64,000 nt of DNA from Eledone cirrhosa (lineage: Eukaryota > Mollusca > Cephalopoda > Octopoda > Eledonidae). A program made the position numbers and the translations under genes. The notes below the pieces were generated by a model. It saw nothing but the letters and a program-made list of their open reading frames with translations, had not been told where the DNA came from and did not search any database. Where the stretch lies: assembly GCA_964016885.1 (NCBI GenBank), contig OZ024741.1, positions 25,988,937-26,052,936 on the forward strand, given 5' to 3'. Each line of letters starts with the position of its first letter. Position 1 is the stretch's first letter. Below, one piece after another: positions 1 through 9,302 of the stretch.

Positions 1-58
1 TTTCTCTTTCCTTATATATATATATATATGTTGGGGGGGGGGGGGGTATATATATATA
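1..58. repeat. TA/poly-G/TA microsatellite
   Basis: TA dinucleotides at 13-29, then 14 consecutive G at 33-46, then TA again at 47-58. The homopolymer is a likely place for length error in assembly. Confidence 0.9.
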
Positions 59-652
59 CACACGGACACATGTGGAGAAAAGCTTTTCTATTTATTGATT
101 GTTAATCGAAGCTAAAACTATTTTAACCAGAAGATGTTGGGTTAGAGATAGTGAGTGTTGTGTTAAAAATAGATAATTATTTATCAGAAAATAATAAACA
201 AATGACAATGACTTGGATAGCAGGCTATACAGATATTAACAGACAAGGAAAGCAGATGAATTAGCAGAGAGAGAGAAGGGGAAATAATAGATATATGAGA
301 TTACATTCCATATCTGTGGCATGTTAGATCATTCTGCAAAAACATAATTAGTCGAGGGTGGGAAACATTAGTGGAAGAATCTAGAGATAAGCCATCAAAT
401 TTTAATCATCCATTATCTCAGCCAGATCTGTCACCATTTAAAGTGTATCAGCTGCTAAATAATGTTAACAAACAAAGTTTTTGTTGGCTTTGAACAAGCC
501 ATAGACCCTTGTATTGTATTTTACCAAGAGCAGGTCATATAGAATCACCTCTGTAGTCTTGTGGAGAGTACCCAGTAACTCTATGGCACTATTTGTTGCC
601 ATATAAAAACTACGAGTCTGAAAGAGAGAGAGAGGACATTTGAAACTGGTCT
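59..652. other. AT-rich non-coding sequence, upstream intron
   Basis: No ORF with coding character, RNA gene or recognisable element. A GA-rich word at 617-656 recurs at 861-900 (see that entry). Confidence 0.5.
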
Positions 653-860
653 TTAATCCTTTAGCATTTACATTACACTATGTACACTATTATATTTTTG
701 TGGTAAAGTCTTTACCTTACATAATTACCTCACATAATATTGAATCTATTAGATTTTGATATTATTCATTTTGAGAACAATACCTTAACATCAGTATGAG
801 TCGCTGCTTAAAGCCGGTTTGAACAGAAAGAGGTGAAAGAATTCTGGCTGGATACAGCCA
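653..860 (-). mobile_element. Truncated copy of a TTAA-bounded miniature transposon (MITE family 1)
   Basis: Starts with TTAA (653-656) and the end sequence TCCTTTAGCATTTACATTAC. Base for base it resembles the reverse complement of the complete copy at 9856-10084, including the internal GCCGGTTTGAACAGAAAGAG word (around 813-832). The second terminus is missing: the copy breaks off at about 860 in GATACAGCCAG. TTAA targets and CCCTTT/AAAGGG ends fit piggyBac-type MITEs; that class is inference. Confidence 0.75.
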
Positions 861-900
861 GAGAGACAGAGAGAGAGGACATCTTGAAACTGATCTTTAA
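861..900 (+). repeat. Second copy of the flank at 617-656
   Basis: A GA-rich word followed by GAGGACATCTTGAAACTGATC and TTTAA repeats, with few changes, the sequence at 617-656 that lies on the other side of the truncated MITE. The duplicated block is about 40 bp, far longer than a TTAA target duplication. Confidence 0.7.
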
Positions 901-1018
901 AAACCTACGAAGGTTGGCGATGCAATATACTGTGGCCATGCTGGAGCACTTTTGTCAAAGGTTTAGTTGGTCCTATCAATCCCAGTACTTATCATATCAG
1001 TCTGTTATTTATTTCATA
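901..1018. other. Unassigned non-coding spacer
   Basis: Short unique sequence between the MITE flank and a SINE; the short open frame at 833-1039 runs from the MITE into this spacer and has no protein-like features. Confidence 0.5.
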
Positions 1019-1360
1019 GTGAAGGTACTTAGTGTTTAGAGTATTGGGCTTACAATTGTGAGTTTGTGAGTTCGATTTCTGAATGAGCGGTGTGTTGTGT
1101 CCTTGAGAAAGACACTTTATTTCATGTTGCTCCAGTTTACTCAGCTGTAGAAATGAGTTGTGATATCACTAGTGCCATGTTTTATCGGCCTTTACCTTTC
1201 CCTTGGACAACATTAGTGGTTTAATGAGGGGAGACTGGTATGTATCGGTGACTGTTGGTCTTCCACAAACAACCTTACCCAGGCTTGTGCTTCGGAGAGG
1301 GAACTTTTTAGGGGTAAATTCCATGGTCATTCATGACCGAAGGGGGGTCTTTACCTTTTT
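1019..1360 (+). mobile_element. tRNA-derived SINE, full-length-like, diverged
   Basis: The 5' part looks like a tRNA: an A-box-like run around 1030-1047 and a B-box GTGAGTTCGATTTC at 1066-1079. It continues with TGTCCTTGAGAAAGACACTT (from 1099), a phrase shared by a large cephalopod SINE family, and ends with the conserved palindromic word GGTCATTCATGACCGAAG (1325-1342) followed by a T-rich tail. Recognition is from memory of octopus repeats; the family name is not assigned. Confidence 0.75.
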
Positions 1361-1412
1361 ACTTATTTCATTGGTCCCTGTTGTTGTACTACTGAGTTAC
1401 AAGACTTAACGG

Positions 1413-1484
1413 TACACAACACACACACCCAGACACACACACACACACACAAATACACATATATATACACACAGACACACACAG
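1413..1484. repeat. CA-rich microsatellite
   Basis: Imperfect CA repeat with a short TA core (around 1459-1466) and a GA-containing end. Confidence 0.9.
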
Positions 1485-1943
1485 AGAAAGAGGATGGGAG
1501 TTCTGCTTCTCTAACAACAACAGGCTATTAAATTATTTTATTCTCTTGCTAAAGAATGTTTTTTTATTGTCAAAAACTGCCCAACAGCCATCAGACATGC
1601 TGCTAAGTATAGGGTATCCATTCCTATTTGCTCTGCACCTGCTGTGATATATCGGTTGTCTGATAGTTCTGGAGTTGTTAGCATTAAATATCCAGTTTAT
1701 ATGGCTTTGCCAAGAAGATTAGATAAGTTCTTCTACCATGCTGAATTTCATGTAATTATCACAGAGGTTGGATTTTAATGGAGTTATATATTTTGTTGCT
1801 GGGATTAGAAAGGGGTGGGGAGCTGTTAGTTTTAATGAAAGAGTATAGTTTGTTGTAGGGGTGAGTACATAGCTCCACTTCATATTTCTTGAGGATTTCT
1901 TTTTGGTCTTACAACTTGCAGTAATGCTTAGCAAGATATTATA
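1485..1943. other. Unassigned non-coding sequence
   Basis: No coding signal on either strand. The segment at about 1905-1941 (GTCTTACAACTTGCAGTAAT...) recurs in altered form at about 2055-2097 on the far side of the mini-mariner, so it may belong to a larger, older repeat. Confidence 0.5.
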
Positions 1944-2020
1944 TTGGGTTGTAACATGAATTCCCGCCGTTGTTATAATTTGTTTAATAAAAAACGGCAG
2001 GAATTTATTTTACAACCTAA
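1944..2020. mobile_element. 77-bp mini-mariner: two terminal inverted repeats almost back to back
   Basis: Left end TTGGGTTGTAACATGAATTC... (1944-1974) is the inverted match of the right end (about 1989-2020, read in reverse as TTAGGTTGTAAAATAAATTC...). TA dinucleotides flank both ends (1942-1943, 2021-2022). A GGTTGT start and a CCGCCG/CTGCCG core with TA target fit mariner-type TIRs. The interior is only about 10-15 bp, so no transposase remains. Confidence 0.75.
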
Positions 2021-2153
2021 TATTTGATGTTGCCTCCAAGCTTTGATTCTTGGTGTCTTACACCTCGCAGTAATGTCCAACAAGTTATTTAATGTCTTCA
2101 AGCTTTGCTTTTAACCCCTGTCTTATACAGTTTCTTTTCTCCTGTGGTTTCTT

Positions 2154-2360
2154 TTAACCCTTTTGATACCAACCCATCCAAAATTTGTTCTGGTTCTCTG
2201 AAATAAAATTACCCATTTTAAAGGCTGCCTATTTAAAATGAAATCTTTCTACATAATTTTACATATGAAACATGTTCAGTTACAATCTTCGTAATGAAAT
2301 AATTAATATTTTTATTAAATTCCTCAAATTTCTTAATAAATTAATTAATTCATTCATAGT
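2154..2360 (+). mobile_element. Truncated TTAA-bounded MITE (family 2)
   Basis: Begins TTAACCCTTTTGATACCAAC, the same start as at 8571 (TTAACCCTTTTGATATCAAC), then AT-rich sequence with ATTAATTAATT runs. No matching right end is found. The sequence from 2361 to 2635 (about 275 bp) is unassigned. Confidence 0.65.
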
Positions 2361-2635
2361 CAGCCTTTGAACTTTTCAGCCCACCCTCATACTTTGATAA
2401 ATGCAGCCCCAAAATACATTGTCTAATATGTCATTTTTCTAAGGGTGTGGGCAGATTTGAGGGAAATTTGGTTGTGTTTTCTAGCAATGACGTAAAGGCT
2501 CCCTTGTGATTCACACATCGTCACTGTCTTAAGTGTTCAAAGTGAACCAGTTCAATTCTAGGTAACAGCTGGAATATTACTTTATACATCTGTTTGTCTT
2601 TTAATATTAGAGTGGGGGAAAGGTGGAGGGTAGTC

Positions 2636-2702
2636 GTCATTATTATTATTATAAATAAAGAAATAATAAATAAAGAAATTATTATCATCATCATCATCAT
2701 GA
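2636..2702. repeat. ATT and ATC trinucleotide microsatellites
   Basis: ATT repeat at 2637-2652, a duplicated AAATAAAGAAATAATA word, then CAT/ATC repeats at 2683-2700. Confidence 0.85.
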
Positions 2703-2764
2703 ATCTGTCAGCAGTACATATTTATGACTGCAACATACTGTAAGTGGGGGAGACGGGACACCAG

Positions 2765-2850
2765 TGTGTGTGTGTGTGTGTGTGTGTGTATTTTTGTGCA
2801 TGTGTACGTGTATTTTTGTGTGTGTGTGTGACTGTGTACATGTGTATGTC
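2765..2850. repeat. TG-rich microsatellite
   Basis: TG tract at 2765-2788 and a second at about 2818-2830, joined by GTATTTTTGTG repeats. Confidence 0.9.
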
Positions 2851-3035
2851 TACACCTCCTCTACTTCACTGACATGCTCCAAATACTCTCTGTATTCCCA
2901 GTTGGTAAAACTTCCCAAATGTACCACTATTATTGTTTTTTTTTTAATCATTATAAAAAAAAATAAAAAAATCATTATTAAAAACAAATAAATTATCACC
3001 ACCATCATCATCATCATAGTTGTTATGGTGGTGGT

Positions 3036-3175
3036 GGTATAATGAAGGCAGTGGGTTGTCCTGTGAGATTGTTAAAACATGGAGTCTTGCAGTATTTAGT
3101 TACAGCAGCCTGCACTAAGTTCAAATCCCTCCTGAGCTCAACATAACCTTTCATCCTTCCAAGGGAGATAAACTA
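3036..3175 (+). mobile_element. Old, diverged SINE fragment
   Basis: Carries degenerate words of the SINE family seen at 5769-6360: GGCAGTGGGTTGTCC, GCAGTATTTAGTTAC, AAGTTCAAATCCCTCC (B box, 3118-3133) and CCTTTCATCCTTCCAAGGG. The tail is lost after about 3175. From 3176 to 3448 the sequence is T-rich and unassigned. Confidence 0.65.
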
Positions 3176-3448
3176 CTTTGTCCTCCCAAACTTGGACTTC
3201 CTCAAATTTTACCATATTTTCATCTCTCCAAAATGGCTGAATACAAATGTGTGTTTTTCTTTCCCATTCTTTTTTCTTGTTCCTTTTTCTTCTCACTCTT
3301 TATCTTTCTGTTTCATCTTTTATTTCTTATTCTATCTTCTGATGAAGGATTAGTGTCTGAAACATTAACTCTTTTCCTATTATTTCAAGCATTAAATTAA
3401 TATATTTCTTCATCGTACTGTGTCATTTGCTTTGTTTGTTTACTTTTT

Positions 3449-3478
3449 ACACACATACACACACACACACACACAACA
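3449..3478. repeat. CA microsatellite
   Basis: CACACATACACACA... tract following a T-rich stretch. Confidence 0.9.
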
Positions 3479-3487
3479 CAACGCAAC

Positions 3488-3512
3488 GGTTGTATAGTAG
3501 ACCTATACAACC
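3488..3512. repeat. Perfect 10-bp inverted repeat
   Basis: GGTTGTATAG and CTATACAACC separated by 5 nt (TAGAC). No element boundary or function can be tied to it. 3513-3790 holds nothing I recognise. Confidence 0.6.
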
Positions 3513-3790
3513 TATGCATGGTCTCATAACTCCTGAGGGAGTTGTAAGAGCACCGTATTGACATATATATTGAGTACAGCAGATTTCTTCTGGAGAATGA
3601 AAGAATGGAAGTGAACAAGAGTCAGAGAGGAAGAAACGACGCCTGTACTAAACTGTTACTTTTTATTGATGTCAAATAGATGAAAGGCAAAGTTGACCTC
3701 GGCAGGATTAGAGTCAAGACAACTCCTGTAAAGCATTCTATCTGATGTTCTAACATCCCTGCCAGTTTGCTGCTTATACACCCACCCCCA

Positions 3791-3817
3791 CATACACACA
3801 CACACACACACACACAT
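3791..3817. repeat. CA microsatellite
   Basis: Short CA tract preceded by CCCACCCCCA. The flanking 3818-4151 is AT-rich and unassigned apart from a C-rich patch at 3909-3937. Confidence 0.9.
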
Positions 3818-4151
3818 CCTGAAGGAGTGCTAAAAAAGGTGATAAACTGAATTGTTTATTTACAATAAAAACTCATTTATTCATTATGGAAAGGTTTTGC
3901 CGTGTCTCCCTCTTCCCCCTCCCCTGCCCCCCCCTTCCGTAATAACATAATTCATGATTCATATTAATTTATTAAACATTTTCCTTTTATCAACATCTGT
4001 TATTCATCGTCCGTATCACAGTTTAATGTCTATATTCCGTGTTAGCATGGCTTAGATGGGCTTCTTCATTGATCCTATACTAAAGTTATTAATCAACTTT
4101 CATTTCATATTATTGGTCTCATTGTAATGAGATTTTTATTGAAATATTAAT

Positions 4152-4415
4152 TTAACCCTTTTTTATCTGTCCCCTGCTTCTGCTTCAATGAAACAATTTT
4201 AATTAGATTCCTATTTAAATTAAAACCGTCCAACAAAATTACCTTTTGTTAAATTATGCTAGAAATATCATATTAATAATTAATAAATTTATAATTTCAG
4301 TAAATCCTCCAAAATCATTGTTAATTAATTGAAATATGAATAGGGTATTAAAAGGGTTAAATATGAACCCTTAAATATGGGTGATCTTTAGGGAGTTTAG
4401 TATTAAAAGGGTTAA
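4152..4415. mobile_element. TTAA-bounded miniature element with a doubled right end
   Basis: Left terminus TTAACCCTTTTTTA at 4152. Two right-type termini follow: TATTAAAAGGGTTAA ending at 4360 and again at 4415. The ends are inverted with respect to the left terminus and each abuts a TTAA. The interior is AT-rich with no ORF. Nested insertion or duplication of the end explains the doubling; class (piggyBac-like) is inference. Confidence 0.6.
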
Positions 4416-4495
4416 GTCGTTCATTTACACCGTGACTTTTCTTTGCTATTTCCTTTTAATTTCTTAGCTTCACTATGCTGCTTCTATCAGGAAGG

Positions 4496-4755
4496 GGTTT
4501 CTTCTCTGAAAAACTACTGTCAGCACTCCTGAGAGTTTCTTCTCTGAAGACCTTTTGCTGTCCAGCTCCCCTCACAGTTTTTTCTCTGAAGATCTTCTAC
4601 TGTCTAGCTCTCCTCCTGACATTTTCTTCTCTGAAGATCTCCTGTTGTCCGGCTCTCCTCACAGTTTCTTCTCTGAAGACCTTCTGCTGTCCAGCTCTCT
4701 TCACAGTTTCTTTTCTGAAGATCTTCTCCTGTCCAGCTCTCCTCACAGTTTCTCA
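4496..4755. repeat. 42-bp minisatellite, about 6 copies
   Basis: Unit landmarks: TTTCTTCTCTGAAGA then CTGTCCAGCTCTCCTCACAG. Copies differ at scattered sites. Because 42 is a multiple of 3, two plus-strand frames stay open (4475-4780, 4555-4854); there are no splice sites or domain features, so I do not call a gene. 4756-5057 is unassigned AT-rich sequence. Confidence 0.9.
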
Positions 4756-5057
4756 CCACTTTATTATTTTTCATCAATAACCCCTGTGCCTTTCCTTACC
4801 TATGTTCCCCTTAATGTGTTAACTTCACTAAGTTGCTTTTACCAGTTTTATTAAAACTACAAAATAAAATAGTTTTTCTCCATCATATTCAGCTGACATT
4901 AAACAAATAAAAACAGATGTCTCTGTTGTCTTTATTGAAAACATGTTGAAGATGTAAAATGGTTTTCACAAACAATGAAAAGAAACCAACAGAAAAATCA
5001 ACATCAACTCTGCTCTTTGATTGGTTGTTAGGTTACAGATGTGTACTGTAGATGTAG

Positions 5058-5460
5058 CATCATCATCATCATCATTTTCACAGTCATCATCATCATTGTA
5101 GTTGTTGTTGGTGGTGGTGGTAGGAGTATTGTAGTTGGTGGTGGTGGTAGTGGTGGTATTGTAGTTGTTGTTGGTAGTGGTGGTATTGTAGTTGTTGGTA
5201 GTGGTGGTGATGGTGATGATGGGGGTATTGTAGTTGGTGGTGGTGGTGGTGATGGTGATGATGGGGGTATTGTAGTTGGTGGTGGTGGTGGTGATGGTGG
5301 GGGTATTGTAGTTGGTGGTGGTGATAGTGGGAGTATTGTAGTTTGTGGTGATGGTGGTATTGATGTAGGTGGTGGTGGTGGTGATGGTGGTATTGATGTA
5401 GTTGGTGGTGATGATGATAGTGTTAGTGATGGTGGTGATAGTAATATTGAGTTCTACCTT
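5058..5460. repeat. Compound ATC / GGT-GAT-GTA minisatellite
   Basis: Starts with ATC triplets (5058-5075), then a GT-rich array built from GTAGTTGGTGGTGGTGGT and GATGGTGGTATTGTA modules. Trinucleotide structure keeps a Gly/Val-rich frame open over 141 codons; this is a repeat by-product. Confidence 0.9.
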
Positions 5461-5476
5461 AATTAAGTATATTAAT

Positions 5477-5542
5477 GTGTGTGTGTGTGTATCATTTGTA
5501 CTGCCTCTTCGTTTTTCTGTTTTTTGTTCTGTTTATTTATTA

Positions 5543-5597
<55 letters not shown>

Positions 5598-5620
5598 AAA
5601 ACACATATATATACATATGA
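5477..5620. repeat. TG, TA and CA microsatellites upstream of exon A
   Basis: TG at 5477-5490, a long uninterrupted TA tract at 5546-5584, CA at 5585-5597, then more TA. It ends about 35 bp before the exon A acceptor tract. Confidence 0.95.
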
Positions 5621-5655
5621 ATATATTTATTTATATATAATTTCTTCTGTTGCAG

Positions 5656-5753
5656 GTACATGTTTTTCTTGCAGATAAAGAATGATATATTTTCTGGGAA
5701 ACTCCAATGTTCATTTGAGACTGCTGTTGAACTGGCTGCTTTGGCTCTTCAAT
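5656..5753 (+). CDS. yrt/EPB41L5-like: Internal exon A of a FERM-domain gene (Yurt/EPB41L5-EPB41L4B-like), partial
   Basis: Seen: a pyrimidine-rich acceptor ending TTCTTCTGTTGCAG (5642-5655), 98 nt of open sequence, then the donor AAT|GTAAGT. The first base completes a codon from the previous exon; 32 codons follow and a single T is left over. The translation includes [15 protein letters not shown] and [12 protein letters not shown]. Family knowledge: this is the start of the FERM F2 lobe, where the hallmark is a Y-x-F-x-LQ-x-(K/R)-x-D-(I/L)-x-x-G-(K/R)-L run. The word ETAVELAAL is closest to EPB41L4B/EPB41L5, band 4.1 proteins that act at the lateral membrane and oppose Crumbs in epithelial polarity. 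Neighbours: splices in phase to the exon at 12910. No upstream exon (F1 lobe) is visible in 1-5655. A second AG at 5673-5674 could be an acceptor but would delete the conserved YMFFLQ. The exact paralogue is inferred from memory of the family. Confidence 0.9.
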
Positions 5754-5768
5754 GTAAGTTGGGATTAT

Positions 5769-5978
5769 TATTGCCAGTATTGGTAGAGGGTTGGACACCA
5801 TGCTTTCCAGCATAGTTACGTCCCTTTAGGGTCTGAGTTCAAATCCCGTTGAGGTTAACTTTGCCTTTCATCCTTACGGGGTCGATAAAATAAAGTACCA
5901 GTAACATACTGGGGTCAATTTAATCGACTTTCCACTCCCCACAAATTACTGGCCTTGTGCCTATACTAGAAATCATTA
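5769..5978 (+). mobile_element. tRNA-derived SINE, first of three in a row
   Basis: Full-length-like: head TTGGTAGAGGGTTGGACACC, B box GAGTTCAAATCCCGTTGAGG (5835-5854), conserved GGGGTCGATAAAATAAAGTA (5878-5897), and tail GGCCTTGTGCCTATACTAGA (5951-5970) followed by ATTATTATGG. Sits 15 bp after the exon A donor, in the sense orientation of the gene. Confidence 0.85.
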
Positions 5979-6207
5979 TTATGGCAGTGGATTGGCAGGA
6001 TCAGTAGAGCATCAGACAACATGCTTTGCAACATATCATTACGCCTCTTTATATTCTGAGTTCAAATCCCACCAAGGTTCGCTTTGCTTTTCATCCTTAC
6101 AGGGTCAATAAAATAAAATACCAGTAACACACTCGGGTCAATTTCTCCGAACCCTCCCCCCCTTACTGGTCTTGTGCCTAAATCAGAAACTATTATTATC
6201 ATTATTA
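5979..6207 (+). mobile_element. tRNA-derived SINE, second of three
   Basis: Head GGCAGTGGATTGGCAGGATC, B box GAGTTCAAATCCCACC (6058-6073), GGGTCAATAAAATAAAATAC (6102-6121), tail GGTCTTGTGCCTAAATCAGA and a TTATTATCATTATT end. Same orientation as its neighbours. Confidence 0.85.
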
Positions 6208-6360
6208 GGGTGGTGGATTGGCAGAATTGTTAGGACATGAGATAAAATGAATTGCAGCATTTAGTTATGCTCCTTTATATTCTGAGTTCAAATTCCGCTG
6301 AGGTTAGCCCCCCCCAATTGCTGGCATTGTGGCTAAATCAGAAACCATTATTGTTATTGC
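6208..6360 (+). mobile_element. tRNA-derived SINE with internal deletion, third of three
   Basis: Head GGTGGTGGATTGGCAGAATT and B box GAGTTCAAATTCCGCTGAGG are kept. The middle block with the GGTCGATAAAATAAAGTA word is missing: GAGGTTAGCCCCCCCC joins directly to the tail AATTGCTGGCATTGTGGCTA. The tail ends in ATTATTGTTATTGC. Confidence 0.8.
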
Positions 6361-6495
6361 AGTTTGAGACCCAATGCCCATATATTCATGTGTAGGACAG
6401 ATCTGTCTCATATCCAGGTCTATAGTGAAAATTTAGCCGTCACCTTTTAAAAGGGATGAACAGCAAGTCTTCCTCTGCCTGGAAGTTATGACAAA

Positions 6496-6599
6496 GGAAG
6501 CTGTGTGGTGGAGGAAGCTGTATGGTGGAGGAAGCTGTATGGTGGAGGAAGTTGTATGGTGGAGGAAGTTGTATGGTGGAGGGAGCTGTATGGTGGAGT
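6496..6599. repeat. 17-bp minisatellite, about 6 copies
   Basis: Unit GGAGGAAGCTGTATGGT with CTG/TTG variants; the CTG/TTG words lie at 6501, 6518, 6535, 6552, 6569 and 6586, an exact 17-bp step. Confidence 0.9.
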
Positions 6600-6753
6600 T
6601 TTCTAAAAGAATTGAGGACAGGAATCTTCCTCTCTGGCCTAGCCCTCACCAACTTCTTCGTTATTCTTGAGGAGGATGGGGAAGATAGAGAGGGAGGTAT
6701 TGCCTTCTAGTGTGTTTTATGAAAGATTGGAGAGAGAAACAAGATTGGCAAGA

Positions 6754-6828
6754 TTGAATAGGCCTACTTTGACTTTAGTTGAATAGGTCTACTCTGACTA
6801 TGGTTGTACAGGTCTATTCTGACTATGG
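6754..6828. repeat. 25-bp tandem repeat, 3 copies
   Basis: Units start at 6754, 6779 and 6804 (TTGAATAGGCCTACTTTGAC and variants). Copies 2 and 3 share CTGACTATGG. Confidence 0.85.
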
Positions 6829-6932
6829 TTTTCTAAGTAGGAGGAACAAAACTGTGAGAGGATGCTTTCAATGCCGTGAGGTAACTGAGAAATCTAGGGT
6901 TTTCTGTGGGGAGTTCTCCCTAGAATTAGCTT

Positions 6933-6970
6933 AAGGACCAGTTGTTCCCACTATTAGGGAACTGGTCCTT
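6933..6970. repeat. Imperfect inverted repeat (hairpin-capable)
   Basis: AAGGACCAGTTGTTCCC pairs with GGGAACTGGTCCTT around a 7-nt loop, with a 3-nt bulge in the left arm. Function unknown. Confidence 0.6.
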
Positions 6971-6984
6971 GTTGACATTCATTA

Positions 6985-7147
6985 CGGCAATATCAGTAGA
7001 GTGTCAGACACCATGCTTTGCAGCATAGAGCTATGGCCTTTTATGGTCTGAGTTTGCCTGTCATCCTTATAGGGTCGATAAAATAAAGTACCAGTAATGC
7101 ACTAGGGTAATTGCTGGTCTTGTGCCAGAAGTCAAAACAATTATTGC
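6985..7147 (+). mobile_element. tRNA-derived SINE with shortened middle
   Basis: GGCAATATCAGTAGAGTGTC head, GCTTTGCAGCATAGAGCTAT, then GGTCTGAG joins directly to TTTGCCTGTCATCC, removing the B box. GGGTCGATAAAATAAAGTAC (7072-7091) and the tail TGGTCTTGTGCCAGAAG are present. 7148-7330 is AT-rich and unassigned. Confidence 0.8.
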
Positions 7148-7330
7148 TATTGGTATTTATTGTTATATATATTTATTACAAATTCCATTATTGTTATGCC
7201 TATTGTTCCTTCCTCAGTTATGTCCCCTTTCTTTCACTTGATATAATCCCCCACCTCACCCTGTTGTTTTCTTTTGTCTTGGTATTGTCCCTAATGTCTT
7301 GGGCCCTTGTGCATAATAAAAGAAATTATT

Positions 7331-8438
7331 ATACCATACACCATAACACATCACACCATGCCACACTACACTACACCACACCATGCCACACTACACTACA
7401 CCACACCATGCCACACTACACTACACCACACCATACTACATCACATTGCATCATACCACACCACACTACATCACATTACATAATACCACACCACACTACA
7501 TCACATTACATAATACCACACCACACTACATCACATTACATAATACCACACCACACTACATCACATTATATCATACTACACTACACCACATTACATCATA
7601 CCACACCACACTACATTACATTACATCACACCACACTACATCACATTACATCACACCACACCACATTACATCACATTACATCATACCACATCACACCACA
7701 CTACACCACACCACACTACATCACATTACATAATACCACACCACACTACATCACATTACATCACACCACACCGCATTACACCACACCACACCACACTACA
7801 CTACACTACACCACACCACATCACACTGCACTGCACTACACCACACCACACCACACTACACCATGCCACACTACACCACACCACACTGCACCACGCCGCG
7901 CTACGCTACACTACACTACACCACACTACATCACACTACATCACATCATGCCACACCACACTACAGCACACCACACTACACCACACCACACCGCACTACA
8001 CCACACCACACCACACCACACCACACCGCACTACACCGCACCACACCACACTATGCTATGCTACACTACACTACACTACACCACACTACATCACATCATG
8101 CCACACCACACTGTGCCACACCACACTGTACCACACCACACCGCACCGCACTGCACCACGCCATGCCACGCCACACCACACCGCACCGCACTACGCCATG
8201 CCACGCCACACCACACTATACCACACTACACCACACCACACTATACCACGCCACACTATACCACACCACACCACACTATACCACACCACACCACACTTTA
8301 CCATGCCACACTATACCATGCCACACTATACCACACTACACTACACTACACCACACTACACCACACTATACCACACCACACCACACTATACCACACCACA
8401 CTCCACCTCACCACACCTCACCACACTATACCTCCCAT
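7331..8438. repeat. 1.1-kb pentanucleotide array (ACAYY type)
   Basis: Five-base steps ACACC, ACACT, ACATC, ATGCC, ACATT. A 30-bp higher-order period is clear at 7440-7570, where TCACATTACATAATACC recurs every 30 bp. The strand has no TAA/TGA/TAG in some frames over long stretches, which yields a 455-codon His/Thr/Pro/Tyr frame (7111-8478); this is a repeat by-product. Confidence 0.95.
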
Positions 8439-8784
8439 ACATTTAATGATAAATAAATCTGTATATGGTTCCTGTTAACTCCAGCCTGAGCAGATGTACC
8501 AGATTTGTTTATGTCAGCAAAACTCTTGAAACCAGTGTTTCTTTATCTGATGTTTTCTTTATGTCTTTTATTAACCCTTTTGATATCAACCCACCACCCT
8601 AACACCAGCTGCTTGTCTCTGGTTCTATTAAGCAAAATCTTAGTGTTCATATTTAACTCTCAACAATTACTGTAACGATTTAGTAGAAAATATTTAAATA
8701 CAGGTTTGTTAATTCAAATCATTATAGTATTTTTACTAATTTACATATTACTGTTTTTTCAATATGTCAATTAGACTGCATAGC

Positions 8785-9075
8785 TGGGAGATCAGAGTGT
8801 CACTCCAGATAGAGCCCCTACTTCTCTGAATTGAGAGATCACAGCTCCGATACTACGGACATGTGGTTAGAATGTCTCAGGAAAGAATTGCTGGACAGAT
8901 TTGTGGCTTGGAGATCAAAGAGTCACTCCAAGTAGAGCCACTACTTCTTCAAATTGGGAATCCAGCCAGATCAGTTGGAGACGGTTGATTCTGCCAGCAC
9001 CCACTGGAAGGAGTGTTTGAGGACTCTGTCCCCGCAAACCTCTCAAGAATAAGTGGGCAGAGTAGGAGGAGGAGG
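8785..9075 (+). pseudogene. C-terminal relic of a non-LTR retrotransposon polyprotein
   Basis: The plus frame at 8788 reads SLQIEPLLL-stop-IERSQLRYYGHVVRM, followed by SQERIAGQ. The LRW/YFGHV-x-RM-x-x-ER motif lies just C-terminal to the reverse transcriptase domain in many LINE proteins of fish and invertebrates. The word EIxxSLQ(I/V)EPLLL occurs twice (8788-8830 and 8908-8950), so part of the relic is duplicated. Stops at 8827-8829 and 8986-8988 and a frame change near 8990 show that it is dead; a further frame reads TWKEC-like sequence to about 9040. Confidence 0.75.
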
Positions 9076-9302
9076 AGAAGACATATTGCTGTGAATATTT
9101 GCAGTATTAAAGTAAAGACTTTAATATGCAATGTGAATCCGTCATAGTACTGTTTTCTACTTTCTAAGAATGACTTGCAATTGTGGCTTCATACAATGCA
9201 ACGCATTAAGGATTAATTTTTTAAATGTTTATTATAATTTTTAATTAAGAATCTTTTTATGTTCCAAACATTACCTTGATAATGAAAAAGTTATTTTAGT
9301 AA

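Noticed and set aside
1019..1100. Functional tRNA gene (also at 5979, 6208 and 63443)
   Set aside because: B-box and A-box words are present but the cloverleaf is degenerate and each is joined to a SINE body.
4475..4854. Ser/Leu/Phe-rich frames of about 100 codons
   Set aside because: A 42-bp minisatellite; two overlapping frames are equally open and no homology is recognised.
5041..5466. Gly/Val-rich frame of 141 codons, silk- or glycine-rich-protein-like
   Set aside because: Trinucleotide microsatellite in an intron; starts in an ATC repeat and has no signal peptide or splice context.
5675..5753. Exon A starting at the second AG (5673-5674)
   Set aside because: It would remove the conserved YMFFLQ and 19 nt, shifting the phase from that expected in the family; the AG at 5654-5655 has the better tract.
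7111..8478. 455-codon His/Thr/Pro/Tyr-rich frame
   Set aside because: Lies on a pentanucleotide microsatellite; overlapping frames are equally open and read the same 5-residue patterns.
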